Assembly (NCBI RefSeq): GCF_003583365.1
Contig: NZ_QXED01000006.1
Location: 372,001-436,000 of the forward strand
Length of the DNA: 64,000 nucleotides
Reading direction: 5' to 3'
DNA from: Fibrisoma montanum
Lineage (GTDB): Bacteria; Bacteroidota; Bacteroidia; Cytophagales; Spirosomataceae
Shown: positions 42,379 to 52,142 of the stretch, piece by piece
Layout of the letters: each line of letters begins with the position of its first letter
How positions within the stretch are numbered: position 1 is the stretch's first letter
Notes under the pieces: generated by a model
Databases searched by the model: none
What the model was told of the DNA's origin: nothing
What the model saw: the letters and a program-made list of their open reading frames with translations, nothing else
Translations under genes and position numbers: made by a program

Positions 42379-43401
42379 ATGGAGCCAACCAAAGAACTAG
42401 TATACACGTACTTTGCCGGATACGCTACGTCGGTGCAGAAGAAAATCATCGGCGAGTGGCTGGACCGACCCGACGCCCGCGAGCAGTTTTTTCAGTGGCT
42501 CGACGAGTGGGAACGCAGCTATCCGCAGTACAGCCCCGATTCGGCCGCCGTACTGGAACGGCTTCGGCAACGCTTCGACGATCCGGCCCGGACTACGTCG
42601 CCTTTCCGACACGTTCACCAGGCCGAGCCTTTCTCCCGGCCCTGGCTACGCTGGCAATGGGCCGCGGCCGTGGTCATACCGGTGCTGGTAGCCGCCGGTC
42701 TGTATCGTACGCAGGACTGGTGGAACTATCGAACCATCACCACCACCGCCCGCCAGCTACGTACCGTTACGTTGCCCGACGGTTCAACCGTGGCCCTGAA
42801 TGGTCAGTCGATGCTGCGGGTCCCCCGTTGGGGCTACGGCTTCCTGTCGCGTCGGGTGCAGTTTCGGGGGGAGGCCGTATTCAGTGTCCGCCATTTACCC
42901 GACCATCAGCCCTTTGTTGTGCAGACTCCCGAAGGCGTGAACGTGGAAGTGCTGGGCACCGAATTTTCGGTAAGCAATCGGCAGACGAACACGGACGTCG
43001 TTCTGAAGAAAGGGAAAGTAAAACTAGCCTACAGGTCGGCCCAGCAGGTTCAGAAAAACCTGATTATGAAGCCCGGCGACTGGGTGTCGCTTGATCAGAA
43101 AGGTCGGCTCAAGCTTCGGCAGCAGACCGATTCGCTCCAGTTTGCCGGCTGGCGGTACCGTCATTTTGTCTTCAACAGCACGCCCCTACCTGAAGTCTTT
43201 CGGCAGATGCGGGAGGTGTTCGGCGTAACGGTTCATTTCAAAGACCCCGAGCTGGCCCGGCGCACACTGACGGGCACCATTCGCGCCGGTTCCTCCGACG
43301 AACTGGCCGAAGCCCTGGCTGAGCTGCTCGACTTACACGTTACGCACAGTAACCAAACCCTTGTCTTTTATCAGAATACCGATAAACCCACGAATCAATG
43401 A
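42379..43401 (+). CDS. FecR-family anti-sigma factor
   Basis: FecR proteins hold the ECF sigma factor at the inner membrane and respond to a TonB-dependent receptor. The 340-residue protein has a cytosolic N-terminal part (1-90), one membrane helix at about 93-110 (WAAAVVIPVLVAAGLY), and a periplasmic FecR domain (RQLRTVTLPDGSTVALNGQSMLRVP, then VQTPEGVNVEVLGTEFSV). A C-terminal DUF4974 domain follows (FNSTPLPEVFRQMREVFGVTVHF). The stop overlaps the SusC start by four bases. Confidence 0.93.
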   Translation: MEPTKELVYTYFAGYATSVQKKIIGEWLDRPDAREQFFQWLDEWERSYPQYSPDSAAVLERLRQRFDDPARTTSPFRHVHQAEPFSRPWLRWQWAAAVVIPVLVAAGLYRTQDWWNYRTITTTARQLRTVTLPDGSTVALNGQSMLRVPRWGYGFLSRRVQFRGEAVFSVRHLPDHQPFVVQTPEGVNVEVLGTEFSVSNRQTNTDVVLKKGKVKLAYRSAQQVQKNLIMKPGDWVSLDQKGRLKLRQQTDSLQFAGWRYRHFVFNSTPLPEVFRQMREVFGVTVHFKDPELARRTLTGTIRAGSSDELAEALAELLDLHVTHSNQTLVFYQNTDKPTNQ

Positions 43402-46400
43402 GAAAACTGCTACCGTTTGCAATGACCTCAGGCTGGCTTCTGATCATAGCGACCACTCCTCTACTGGCGCAGGCTCTGGCGTCTGTACAACCCAACGCAG
43501 CCACCTGGCAGACTACCCGGTTGCACCAGAGCGCTACCCCGCAAGGTCTCTCGCTGCGTCAGACCTTGCTGCAACTTAAGCAACATTACGGTGCCGACAT
43601 CCTGTTCGAAGAGTCGGTTATTGCCGAAACCGACGGCAGACCCGCGGACCCCGTCAGCCTCAGTGCCCGGCTCGAAACGAATCTGACTACGTTGCTCAAA
43701 CCGCGCGGGCTGCGTTTCAAAAAACTCCGTTCGGGGGCTTACCTGATTCTGTCGAACAAAAAGATCGAGAAAACGAGCTTCGTTCAGCCCACCTTACTGC
43801 CCACTACGTCGGCGGCTACGTCCGTGCCGGTCCCGGAGAGTCTTTCAGGCTTGCGGACGATCCAACCAATGGAAACGGTGCTGGCTGAGGTTCGGATCGT
43901 AGGCCGCGTCACGAGCGAAACCGGCGAAGGTTTACCGGGCGTGAGCGTAGTGGTGAAAGGGTCGACCCGCGGCACGAACACCGATGCCAACGGCCGCTAC
44001 CAGATCAGCGTACCGGACAGCAAAGCAACGCTGGTTTTCAGTTTCGTAGGCTACGTCAGCCAGGAAGTTGCGGTCGGCAGCCGCACAACGGTCGATGTCC
44101 AACTGGTGGCCGACAACCGGTCGCTGAATGAGGTGGTAGTGATTGGTTACGGCGTGCAGAAGAAAAGCGATCTGACCGGATCGGTAGCCACCGTACCCGT
44201 CGAAGAAATTCGGAAAGTGGCCGTTACATCCCTCGACCAGTCGCTGCAGGGTCGGGCGGCCGGTGTTCAGATTACGCAGAACTCCGGTCAGCCGGGCGGT
44301 ACGACCACCATCCGGATTCGGGGCGGCAACTCGATCCAGGGTGATAACGAGCCGCTGTATGTGATTGATGGGGTTCCCTTCAAAAATGACGGCGCCAACA
44401 ACGGCGGTAACTTCAACGTCCTGAGTACCCTGAATCCAAGTGACATCGAATCCATTTCTGTATTAAAAGATGCTTCGTCTACGGCTATTTACGGGTCGCG
44501 GGGGGCCAACGGCGTAGTAATCATCACCACCAAGCGAGGAAAAGCCGGTAAGTCGACGGTCAATTTCGAAACGTACTACGGCGTTCAGAACGTCCGGCGT
44601 AAATACCCGGTGCTGAACGCCCGCGAATACGCCCAGTTTGTAAACGAAGCCAACACCAATGAAGGCCGGAACCCCGTCTACACCCAGGCGCAGGTTGATG
44701 CGTTCGGAGAAGGCACCGACTGGCAGGACGAAATCTTCCGGTCGGCCCCGATCCAGAATTATCAGCTATCGATTTCCGGTGGCGACGAGCGCACGCAGTA
44801 CGCCATTGGCGGTGGGTATTTCAAGCAGCAGGGTATTGTGGTCAATTCAGACTTTGACCGGTATTCATTCCGCATCAACCTCGACCGGAAGCTGACCAAC
44901 CGGATAAAAATCGGCAACAGCCTGACCGTAAACCGGACGGTGGCCAACCAGTCGCGCTCCGACGGTGACCTGGGCAGCGCCGGTCTGGTAACCATAGCCG
45001 CCCTGCAGTTTCCGCCCATCATTCCGGTTCGCAATCCGGACGGCAGCTACTTCACGACCGGCCCGCAGTTGAATTTCACCGCCGACAACCCCGTGGCCCT
45101 GGCCCGCGACAGCAAGAACCGCAACACCGCCTTCCGGACCTTCGGCAATGTGTTCGGCGAGTACCAGATCATCGACGGGCTGACGTTGAAGGTGCTGCTG
45201 GGCATAGACGCGATTCTGCAAAAACAGGATTCGTACTTACCCCGGAGCGTAACGAGCGGCCTGTCGCAGGGTGGCGTCGGTTCGCTGTTCAACAGCCAGG
45301 CCGTTACGTGGCTGAACGAGAACCTGCTCACCTACAACCGAACCATCAACGACGTGCATAGCCTTGGGGCGCTGGTAGGCTTCACGCAGCAGGCCAGCCG
45401 TACGGAAAATAGTACGGCCGCTTCCCGGAATTTCGTCAACGACAACCTGAACACCGGCAATCTCGGCTCCGGATCGGTGCCGCTGACCCCTTCGTCCGGC
45501 ATCGGTACCTGGGGACTTCGGTCGTACCTGGCGCGGGTCAATTACGGCTACCGGGACAAATACCTCGTTACGGCTTCGTTCCGGGCGGATGGCTCGTCGC
45601 GTTTCGGCGCCAACAAACGGTATGGCTATTTCCCATCGGCCGCTCTCGCCTGGCGCCTGTCAGAAGAAAACTTCCTGAAAAGTGTTCGTGTGCTGAGCGA
45701 TCTGAAACTACGGGCTACCTACGGCCTAACCGGCAATCAGGACGGCATTGGCAACTATCCGGCCTATTCGCTGCTGGCTACGCAGAACTACACCCTCGGC
45801 AATGCGGTCTCGACCGGCATTGGCCCCAACCAGATTGCCAATCCGGATTTATCGTGGGAAACAACCACCCAGGCCGACGTGGGCATTGATCTTGGTCTGC
45901 TTAACAACCGCATCACCGTGACGGCCGATGCGTACCTGAAACGGACCCGCGACCTGCTGCTGAACGTAACGATCCCGAGTACGTCGGGCTATTCGAGCGC
46001 CATTCAGAACCTGGGCCGGGTTGAAAACAAGGGCTTTGAACTGAGCATTTCGTCGGTGAACGTAGATCAGGCATTCCGCTGGACCTCCGATCTGAATTTC
46101 TCGCTGAACCGCAACAAAGTGCTGGACATTGGTGGGGCACCCCAGATTTTTGCGGGGCAGGTTGCCAACATCGCGCAGAACGTCAACTCGGGCATCATTC
46201 GCGTCGGCGAACCGCTGGGGTCCTTCTACGGATACGTGACGGATGGATTATACCAGTCCACCGACGAACTAGCCGCTCTGGTAGACCCCCAGGCCCGGAA
46301 ACCGGGCGATCGGAAATACCTCGACCTGAACGGAGACAAGCGAATCGACGACAACGACCGTACCATTATCGGTCGGGCGCAGCCTAAGTTCCTCGGGGGT

Positions 46401-46877
46401 CTCAACAACACCTTTTCGTACAAAGGACTGGAGCTGACGGTATTCGTCCAGGGCGTTTATGGCAACCAGATTCTGAACGCCAACCGCTTCGAACTGGAGT
46501 ACCTGAACGGCACCAACAACCAGAACCGCGACATGCTCCAGCGCTGGACGCCAACCAACACGAACACGGACATTCCGCGGGCGTCGACGACCCGGCCAGC
46601 TAACCGCATCTCGACCCGGCAGATTGAAGATGGGTCGTACCTGCGGCTGAAGAACGTTCAGCTAGCGTACAACCTGCCGGCCACAATCGTGAAGAAGCTC
46701 AACATTCAGTCGCTGCGGGTGTATGCCACCGCGCAGAATGTTGCCACCTGGACAAGCTATTCGGGCTACGATCCGGAGGTGAACCGCTTCGGTCAGGACA
46801 GCCGCAGCCAGGGCTTCGACTACGCCAGCTACCCGGCCGCTAAAATCTGGATGCTTGGTTTAAACGTTGGTTTCTAA
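43398..46877 (+). CDS. SusC/RagA-type TonB-linked outer-membrane protein with STN signalling domain
   Basis: The 1159-residue receptor imports an unknown substrate across the outer membrane. After a signal peptide (to about ALAQA), residues 50-115 form an STN domain (GLSLRQTLLQLKQHYGADILFEE), which contacts FecR. A carboxypeptidase-D-like repeat lies at about 167-240 (GRVTSETGEGLPGVSVVVKGS). The TonB box region and plug follow (VVVIGYGVQKKSDLTGSVATV, GRAAGVQITQNSGQPG). The rest is the 22-strand barrel, ending in phenylalanine. SusD follows 20 bases downstream. Confidence 0.95.
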   Translation: MRKLLPFAMTSGWLLIIATTPLLAQALASVQPNAATWQTTRLHQSATPQGLSLRQTLLQLKQHYGADILFEESVIAETDGRPADPVSLSARLETNLTTLLKPRGLRFKKLRSGAYLILSNKKIEKTSFVQPTLLPTTSAATSVPVPESLSGLRTIQPMETVLAEVRIVGRVTSETGEGLPGVSVVVKGSTRGTNTDANGRYQISVPDSKATLVFSFVGYVSQEVAVGSRTTVDVQLVADNRSLNEVVVIGYGVQKKSDLTGSVATVPVEEIRKVAVTSLDQSLQGRAAGVQITQNSGQPGGTTTIRIRGGNSIQGDNEPLYVIDGVPFKNDGANNGGNFNVLSTLNPSDIESISVLKDASSTAIYGSRGANGVVIITTKRGKAGKSTVNFETYYGVQNVRRKYPVLNAREYAQFVNEANTNEGRNPVYTQAQVDAFGEGTDWQDEIFRSAPIQNYQLSISGGDERTQYAIGGGYFKQQGIVVNSDFDRYSFRINLDRKLTNRIKIGNSLTVNRTVANQSRSDGDLGSAGLVTIAALQFPPIIPVRNPDGSYFTTGPQLNFTADNPVALARDSKNRNTAFRTFGNVFGEYQIIDGLTLKVLLGIDAILQKQDSYLPRSVTSGLSQGGVGSLFNSQAVTWLNENLLTYNRTINDVHSLGALVGFTQQASRTENSTAASRNFVNDNLNTGNLGSGSVPLTPSSGIGTWGLRSYLARVNYGYRDKYLVTASFRADGSSRFGANKRYGYFPSAALAWRLSEENFLKSVRVLSDLKLRATYGLTGNQDGIGNYPAYSLLATQNYTLGNAVSTGIGPNQIANPDLSWETTTQADVGIDLGLLNNRITVTADAYLKRTRDLLLNVTIPSTSGYSSAIQNLGRVENKGFELSISSVNVDQAFRWTSDLNFSLNRNKVLDIGGAPQIFAGQVANIAQNVNSGIIRVGEPLGSFYGYVTDGLYQSTDELAALVDPQARKPGDRKYLDLNGDKRIDDNDRTIIGRAQPKFLGGLNNTFSYKGLELTVFVQGVYGNQILNANRFELEYLNGTNNQNRDMLQRWTPTNTNTDIPRASTTRPANRISTRQIEDGSYLRLKNVQLAYNLPATIVKKLNIQSLRVYATAQNVATWTSYSGYDPEVNRFGQDSRSQGFDYASYPAAKIWMLGLNVGF

Positions 46878-46897
46878 CCCTTTGCTTGACAACCACT

Positions 46898-48328
46898 ATG
46901 AAAAAGATACTCTTATTAAGCCTCCTGCTAACGACCGGGCTAAGTGGCTGCGAAGTGCTGGAACAGATCCCCGAGTCGAGCTTCACACCCGACAATTTCT
47001 ATAAAAACGCGGACGACGCCCGAGCCGCCGTCAGCAGTGTCTACGATCCGCTGAACAGCTCCAATATGTTTGGGCAGGTAGTGTGGATTCTCCAGGACCA
47101 GGCCACCGACGATGCCGAATGGGGCGGTGGGCGTTCAACGGCGAACCAGGCGAAAAACGACCTCGATAAACACACGTTTACCCCGGCCACGTCCACGTTC
47201 CAGTCGATCTGGACGACAACGTACCAGGGCATTAACCGGGCCAACGCGGTCGTGGAACGCCTGCCGGGCATTACGATGGACGAAACGCTGAAGGCCCGCT
47301 ACGTTGCCGAGGCCAAGTTCATGCGGGGGTTCTACTACTTTACGCTGGTTCGGTTGTTTGGTGGTGTGCCGCTGGTTCTGCAGGAGACAACGTCGCTGAA
47401 TAACCTCAACGTAGCGCGGGCGTCGGTCGACGACGTGTACAAACAGATCGTCCAGGATTTTACGGATGCCGAAGCCATCCTGCCCGCTACATACACGGGG
47501 GCCGACCGGGGTCGGGCAACAAAAGGAGCCGCCACGGCCTTTCTGGCCAAAGTTTATCTGACCCGACGCGACTGGGCCAATGCCGTAACGAAGACCAAGC
47601 AGGTGATCGATTCTGGTACGTACGACCTGTGGACTACCTTTCCGGAAGTGTTCCTGATTGCGAACAAAAACGGGAAAGAGTCTGTGTTTGAGATGCAGGC
47701 GCTGGGGGGTGGCTTCAACGAAGGCAGCCTCATGCAGGGCTACATGCGCCCCCCGTTTGACCGGGTAAATGGGGTGGCCGGTTTCGGCGACGATCCCCCG
47801 ACCGAAAACCTGTACAGAACGTACCGGGCCGATGACCGACGCCGGGATGTGACCCTGAGACTGTATTCAGCAACGAGCACCCCGGCCGCACCGGCCAGTA
47901 TTACGTTCCCGTGCTACGTCTACAAATATTTAGACCCCTCAGCAACGGGCAATGGAGAAGGCACCAACAACTATCCGATTCTCCGCTACGCTGATGTGCT
48001 GCTGATGTATGCCGAAGCCCTCAACGAACAGAACGGCCCGACACCGGAGGCATACGCAGCCATTAACCGCATCCGCCGACGGGCGGGACTGGCTGACCTC
48101 AGCGGGTTGACCAAAGACCAGTTCCGCGACGCTGTCCTGCTCGAACGGCGGCTCGAACTGGCGTTTGAAGGCCACCGCTGGTACGACCTTGTCCGCACCG
48201 GTCGGCTCATCGACGCCATAAAAGCCCAGAACCCGACCATTGTCGTTCCGGAAAGTCATCTGTTGTACCCCATTCCGCAGACGGAACGGGACGTTAATGC
48301 GCAACTGACGCAGAATCCCGGCTATTAA
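46898..48328 (+). CDS. SusD/RagB family substrate-binding lipoprotein
   Basis: SusD proteins are surface lipoproteins that lid the SusC channel. From the ATG at 46898 the protein has 476 residues and starts MKKILLLSLLLTTGLSGCEVLEQ, with the lipidated cysteine at 18. An in-frame TTG lies four codons earlier. Typical features are FYKNADDARAAVSSVYDPL, IWTTTYQGINRANAVVERL, AKFMRGFYYFTLVRLFGGVPLV and, near the end, NRIRRRAGL and ERRLELAFEGHRWYDLVRTG. The family length is normal. It pairs with the SusC gene upstream. Confidence 0.95.
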   Translation: MKKILLLSLLLTTGLSGCEVLEQIPESSFTPDNFYKNADDARAAVSSVYDPLNSSNMFGQVVWILQDQATDDAEWGGGRSTANQAKNDLDKHTFTPATSTFQSIWTTTYQGINRANAVVERLPGITMDETLKARYVAEAKFMRGFYYFTLVRLFGGVPLVLQETTSLNNLNVARASVDDVYKQIVQDFTDAEAILPATYTGADRGRATKGAATAFLAKVYLTRRDWANAVTKTKQVIDSGTYDLWTTFPEVFLIANKNGKESVFEMQALGGGFNEGSLMQGYMRPPFDRVNGVAGFGDDPPTENLYRTYRADDRRRDVTLRLYSATSTPAAPASITFPCYVYKYLDPSATGNGEGTNNYPILRYADVLLMYAEALNEQNGPTPEAYAAINRIRRRAGLADLSGLTKDQFRDAVLLERRLELAFEGHRWYDLVRTGRLIDAIKAQNPTIVVPESHLLYPIPQTERDVNAQLTQNPGY

Positions 48329-48394
48329 TCTACCACCCGTTGATTAGGCCCGCACCGACTTTGCCTTTTGTAAACAAGCATACCTTTCGACCGT

Positions 48395-50047
48395 ATGAAA
48401 CGCCTTACTTTCTTTATTACCCTTACGAGCCTGGTGCTGCTGTCCGGCTTTGCGCCTACTCACCGCCCAACCGCCACCCGCCGGGCCGATGTGATTATCT
48501 ACGGCGGTACGTCGGCGGCCGTCATGGCGGCCGTGCAGGTCAGGAAGATGGGCAAATCGGTGATCGTCGTATCGCCGGACAAGCACCTCGGCGGTTTGTC
48601 GGCGGGCGGGCTTGGCTTCACCGATACGGGCAACAAGGAAGTGATCGGTGGGCTGTCGCGGCAGTTTTACCAGCGACTGTACACTTATTATCAGTCGCCG
48701 GAGGCCTGGAAATGGCAGAAACGCGACGAATACGGCAACAAAGGCCAGGGTACGCCCGCCATCGACGGCAACGCCCGGACGATGTGGATCTTTGAGCCGC
48801 ATGCCGCCGAGCAGGTGTTTGAGGATTTTGTCAGGGAAAACAAGCTGACCATCTACCGCGACGAATGGCTCGACCGCTCCGCGAAAGGCATCTCGAAAAA
48901 GTCGGGTGGGATTCAATCGTTCCGGACCCTGAGCGGAAATGTCTATGAAGGCAAGATGTTCATCGACGCGACCTACGAGGGTGACCTGATGGCGGCTGTG
49001 GGGGTTCGCTACCACGTTGGCCGCGAAGCGAACAGCGTCTATGGTGAGAAATGGAACGGCGTGCAAACGGACGTGTTTCACCACCGGCACCATTTCACAG
49101 CCAACATCAGCCCCTACAAAGTGGCAAACAACCCGGAGAGCGGCCTGCTGCCCGAAGTGTCGGCGGAACCGCCGGGCCAATACGGGGCCGGCGACAATAA
49201 AATTCAGGCGTATTGCTTCCGGATGTGCCTGAGCAATCACCCCGATAACCGGATTCCGTTTCCTAAACCGGAAGGCTACGACCCCGCCCGCTACGAACTG
49301 CTGGCCCGCGTGTTTGATTCGGGCTGGCGCGAAACGTTCAGCAAATTTGACCCGATTCCGAACCGCAAAACCGATACGAACAACCACGGTCCGTTCAGTA
49401 CCGACTACATTGGCAAGAACTACGACTACCCCGAAGCGACCTACGAGCGCCGGAAGCAAATCATTAAGGAACACGAGCTGTACCAGAAAGGCCTGATGTA
49501 TTTTTTGCAGAACGACCCGCGCGTACCGGCTGATGTTCGGGAGAAGATGCAGCAGTGGGGCTTACCCAAAGATGAATTTGTCGACAACGGCGGCTGGCCG
49601 CATCAGCTTTACATCCGTGAAGCCCGGCGTATGCTCGGTGAGTTTGTGATGAAAGAAGCCGACGCCCTGGGCAAAACGACCGTTCCAAATCCGATTGGCA
49701 TGGGGTCGTACACCCTCGACGCGCACCAGGCTCAGCGGTACGTTAAAACCGATGGATTCGTGCAGAACGAAGGCGATATCGGCGTTCACCCCGACAAGCC
49801 CTACTCCATCGCCTACGGGTCCATTCTGCCGAAGGAACAGGAGTGCAACAACCTGCTGGTGCCGGTCTGCGTGTCGAGTTCGCACATTGCGTTCGGGTCG
49901 ATTCGGATGGAGCCGGTGTTCATGATTCTGGGTCAGTCGGCGGCTACGGCCGCGGTGCTGGCCATTGACAACAAGGTGTCACCGCAGCGGCTTCCCTATC
50001 AGAAATTAAGGGACGTACTGCTGAAAGACGGTCAGCGGCTGGAGTAA
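48395..50047 (+). CDS. Secreted FAD-dependent oxidoreductase (FAD_oxidored family)
   Basis: The 550-residue protein has a signal peptide (MKRLTFFITLTSLVLLSGFAP). The FAD-binding Rossmann start is ADVIIYGGTSAAVMAAVQVRKMGKSVIVV, in which the usual GxGxxG reads YGGTSAAV. Next come HLGGLSAGGLGFTDTGN and MFIDATYEGDLMAAVGVRYHVGREANS, both typical of the PF12831 group. The C-terminal FAD part has GSIRMEPVFMILGQSAATAA. Family members are often found in polysaccharide or plant-compound loci; substrates are mostly unknown. It is paralogous with the next gene. Confidence 0.88.
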   Translation: MKRLTFFITLTSLVLLSGFAPTHRPTATRRADVIIYGGTSAAVMAAVQVRKMGKSVIVVSPDKHLGGLSAGGLGFTDTGNKEVIGGLSRQFYQRLYTYYQSPEAWKWQKRDEYGNKGQGTPAIDGNARTMWIFEPHAAEQVFEDFVRENKLTIYRDEWLDRSAKGISKKSGGIQSFRTLSGNVYEGKMFIDATYEGDLMAAVGVRYHVGREANSVYGEKWNGVQTDVFHHRHHFTANISPYKVANNPESGLLPEVSAEPPGQYGAGDNKIQAYCFRMCLSNHPDNRIPFPKPEGYDPARYELLARVFDSGWRETFSKFDPIPNRKTDTNNHGPFSTDYIGKNYDYPEATYERRKQIIKEHELYQKGLMYFLQNDPRVPADVREKMQQWGLPKDEFVDNGGWPHQLYIREARRMLGEFVMKEADALGKTTVPNPIGMGSYTLDAHQAQRYVKTDGFVQNEGDIGVHPDKPYSIAYGSILPKEQECNNLLVPVCVSSSHIAFGSIRMEPVFMILGQSAATAAVLAIDNKVSPQRLPYQKLRDVLLKDGQRLE

Positions 50048-50072
50048 AAACGGTTTAACGCTTAGTGTATTC

Positions 50073-52073
50073 ATGAAAAGAACGCTTGTCTGGCTACTTC
50101 TGATTAGCTCGGTTAATCAATTGCCTGCCCAATCCATCCGAACGGTCGACGTCTGCGTGTATGGCGGTACATCGGGGGGTGTCATGGCCGCGTATGCCGC
50201 CCGAAAGATGGGCAAGTCGGTAGTCCTGATCGAGCCGGGTCGTCACCTCGGCGGCCTGACCACAGGCGGTTTAGGCTACACCGACATTGGCAACAAATAC
50301 GCCATTACGGGATTATCACTCGATTTCTACCGGCGACTCGGCAAGCATTACGGCAACTTTGAGCAATGGATCTTTGAGCCGAGCGTAGCCGAAAATCTAT
50401 TCAGGGAATACATCAAGCGAGGGGACGTACCGGTCGTGTACGGCCACCGTATCGTTTCGGCGAAGAAGGTAAACGGCACGATTCAGGAGATTACCCTCGA
50501 AACACCCCTGTCGTCGGTGCAGCCGGTCAGCACAGTGCGGGCGAAGATGTTCATCGACGCGACCTATGAGGGCGATTTAATGGCCAGGGCGGGGGTAAAC
50601 TATACCATTGGCCGCGAAGCCAACAGCCAGTACAACGAAACCTGGAACGGTGTCCAGATCCTGAACGGTCACCAGTTTGCCGACGGCGTTGACCCGTATA
50701 AAGTGCCGGGCAAGCCGGAAAGTGGGCTGCTGTGGGGCATCAGCCCCGAACCGCCAGCCGCACCCGGCACCGGCGACAAGAAAGTTCAGGCCTACAATTT
50801 CCGCATCTGCCTGACCAGCAACCCGGCCAACCGGATTCCCATTACCAGACCGGAGGGCTACGACTCGACGCGTTACGAGTTACTCCTGCGGGCGATGGAA
50901 AAAGACCCGAAGCTGACGTTCAACCGGATTCTCAAGCCCGACCGCATGCCGAATCAGAAGACGGACATCAACAATTTCGGCCCATTTTCGACCGACATGA
51001 TCGGGATGAACTACGATTTCCCCGAAGCCGACTACAACCGCCGGGCGCAGATTCAGCGGGAACACGAACTGTATAACAAAGGGCTGCTGTACTTCATCGG
51101 CCACGACCCCAGAATGCGCCCCGACATTAGAGAGCAGATGCTGACGTTCGGCTACCCGAAAGACGAATACACCGACAACGGCAACTGGTCACCCCAGATG
51201 TACGTCCGCGAAGCCCGGCGGCTGATCGGTGACTACGTGATGACGCAGGCCAACTGCGAAGGCAAAGACGTCGTGAAAGACGGCGTCGGTATGGCGGCTT
51301 ATACGATGGATTCGCACAACTGCCAGCGCGTAGTGATCGAGAAAAACGGCATGAAGATGGTCAAGAACGAAGGCAACGTTGAGGTGGGGGGCTTTCCGCC
51401 CTACCCCATCAGCTACCGGTCGTTGATTCCGAAGCAGAACGAGTGCAGGAACCTGCTGGTGCCGGTCTGTCTGTCGGCCAGCCACATCGCCTACGGATCG
51501 ATCCGGATGGAGCCGGTCTTCATGGTGCTGGGCCAGTCGGCGGCCGTAGCGGCCAGCCTGGCCATTGATCAGAAACAACCCGTCCAGCAGGTCAACGTAG
51601 CGGCCGTGCAGAAAATCCTGATCGAAAACCCACTGCTCGACGGCAGCACACCCGACGTAGTGGTGGACAACGACAACGCGGGGCAGGTGACCCTGACGGG
51701 CGACTGGAAGAACGAAACGCGCGGTAGCTACGGCCGGTCGCTGGTGGTTGATGACAGCAAAGGCCAGTCGGCCAAAGCCGTCCGGTTTTCGCCTACGTTG
51801 CCCAAAGCAGGGCAGTACGACCTCTACGCTTATTTCCCCCGCCGACCCGACGCCAGTTCACAAACGACCCTGCTGATTCACGACGGTACCAGAACGCAAC
51901 CCGTTACGTTGAAGAAAGAAACGATTCAGGTGGAAGGCCAGACCGCGGGCGCGTGGGTGAAGATCGGTACGTTCGCGTTCCCGGCCGGCAAGAAGGCCTA
52001 CGTCGACGTCACGAACCAGGGCGCCGACGGTGTCGTTGTGGCCGACGCGATGCAATGGATTGCGGTTAAATAA
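50073..52073 (+). CDS. Secreted FAD-dependent oxidoreductase with C-terminal golvesin/Xly-type domain
   Basis: The 666-residue protein is a paralogue of its upstream neighbour over the first 540 residues (VCVYGGTSGGVMAAYAARKMGKSVVLI, HLGGLTTGGLGYTDIGN, MFIDATYEGDLMARAGV). A signal peptide precedes them. Residues about 540-666 are an added beta-sandwich (VVVDNDNAGQVTLTGDWKNE, YDLYAYFPRRPDA, WVKIGTFAFPAGKKAYVDV, ending VVADAMQWIAVK), which matches the golvesin/xanthan-lyase C-terminal domain, probably carbohydrate-binding. The gap to the first copy is 25 bases, so both are probably in one transcript. Confidence 0.88.
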   Translation: MKRTLVWLLLISSVNQLPAQSIRTVDVCVYGGTSGGVMAAYAARKMGKSVVLIEPGRHLGGLTTGGLGYTDIGNKYAITGLSLDFYRRLGKHYGNFEQWIFEPSVAENLFREYIKRGDVPVVYGHRIVSAKKVNGTIQEITLETPLSSVQPVSTVRAKMFIDATYEGDLMARAGVNYTIGREANSQYNETWNGVQILNGHQFADGVDPYKVPGKPESGLLWGISPEPPAAPGTGDKKVQAYNFRICLTSNPANRIPITRPEGYDSTRYELLLRAMEKDPKLTFNRILKPDRMPNQKTDINNFGPFSTDMIGMNYDFPEADYNRRAQIQREHELYNKGLLYFIGHDPRMRPDIREQMLTFGYPKDEYTDNGNWSPQMYVREARRLIGDYVMTQANCEGKDVVKDGVGMAAYTMDSHNCQRVVIEKNGMKMVKNEGNVEVGGFPPYPISYRSLIPKQNECRNLLVPVCLSASHIAYGSIRMEPVFMVLGQSAAVAASLAIDQKQPVQQVNVAAVQKILIENPLLDGSTPDVVVDNDNAGQVTLTGDWKNETRGSYGRSLVVDDSKGQSAKAVRFSPTLPKAGQYDLYAYFPRRPDASSQTTLLIHDGTRTQPVTLKKETIQVEGQTAGAWVKIGTFAFPAGKKAYVDVTNQGADGVVVADAMQWIAVK

Positions 52074-52142
52074 GGATTTACTAATCCAATCGGCCTTTTA
52101 CTTGTTTATAATCCATCAAACGACACCAAACAAGTAACGAAA

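Noticed and set aside
48344-49474. 376-codon minus-strand frame
   Set aside because: It is antisense to the first FAD oxidoreductase gene, which has clear FAD motifs.
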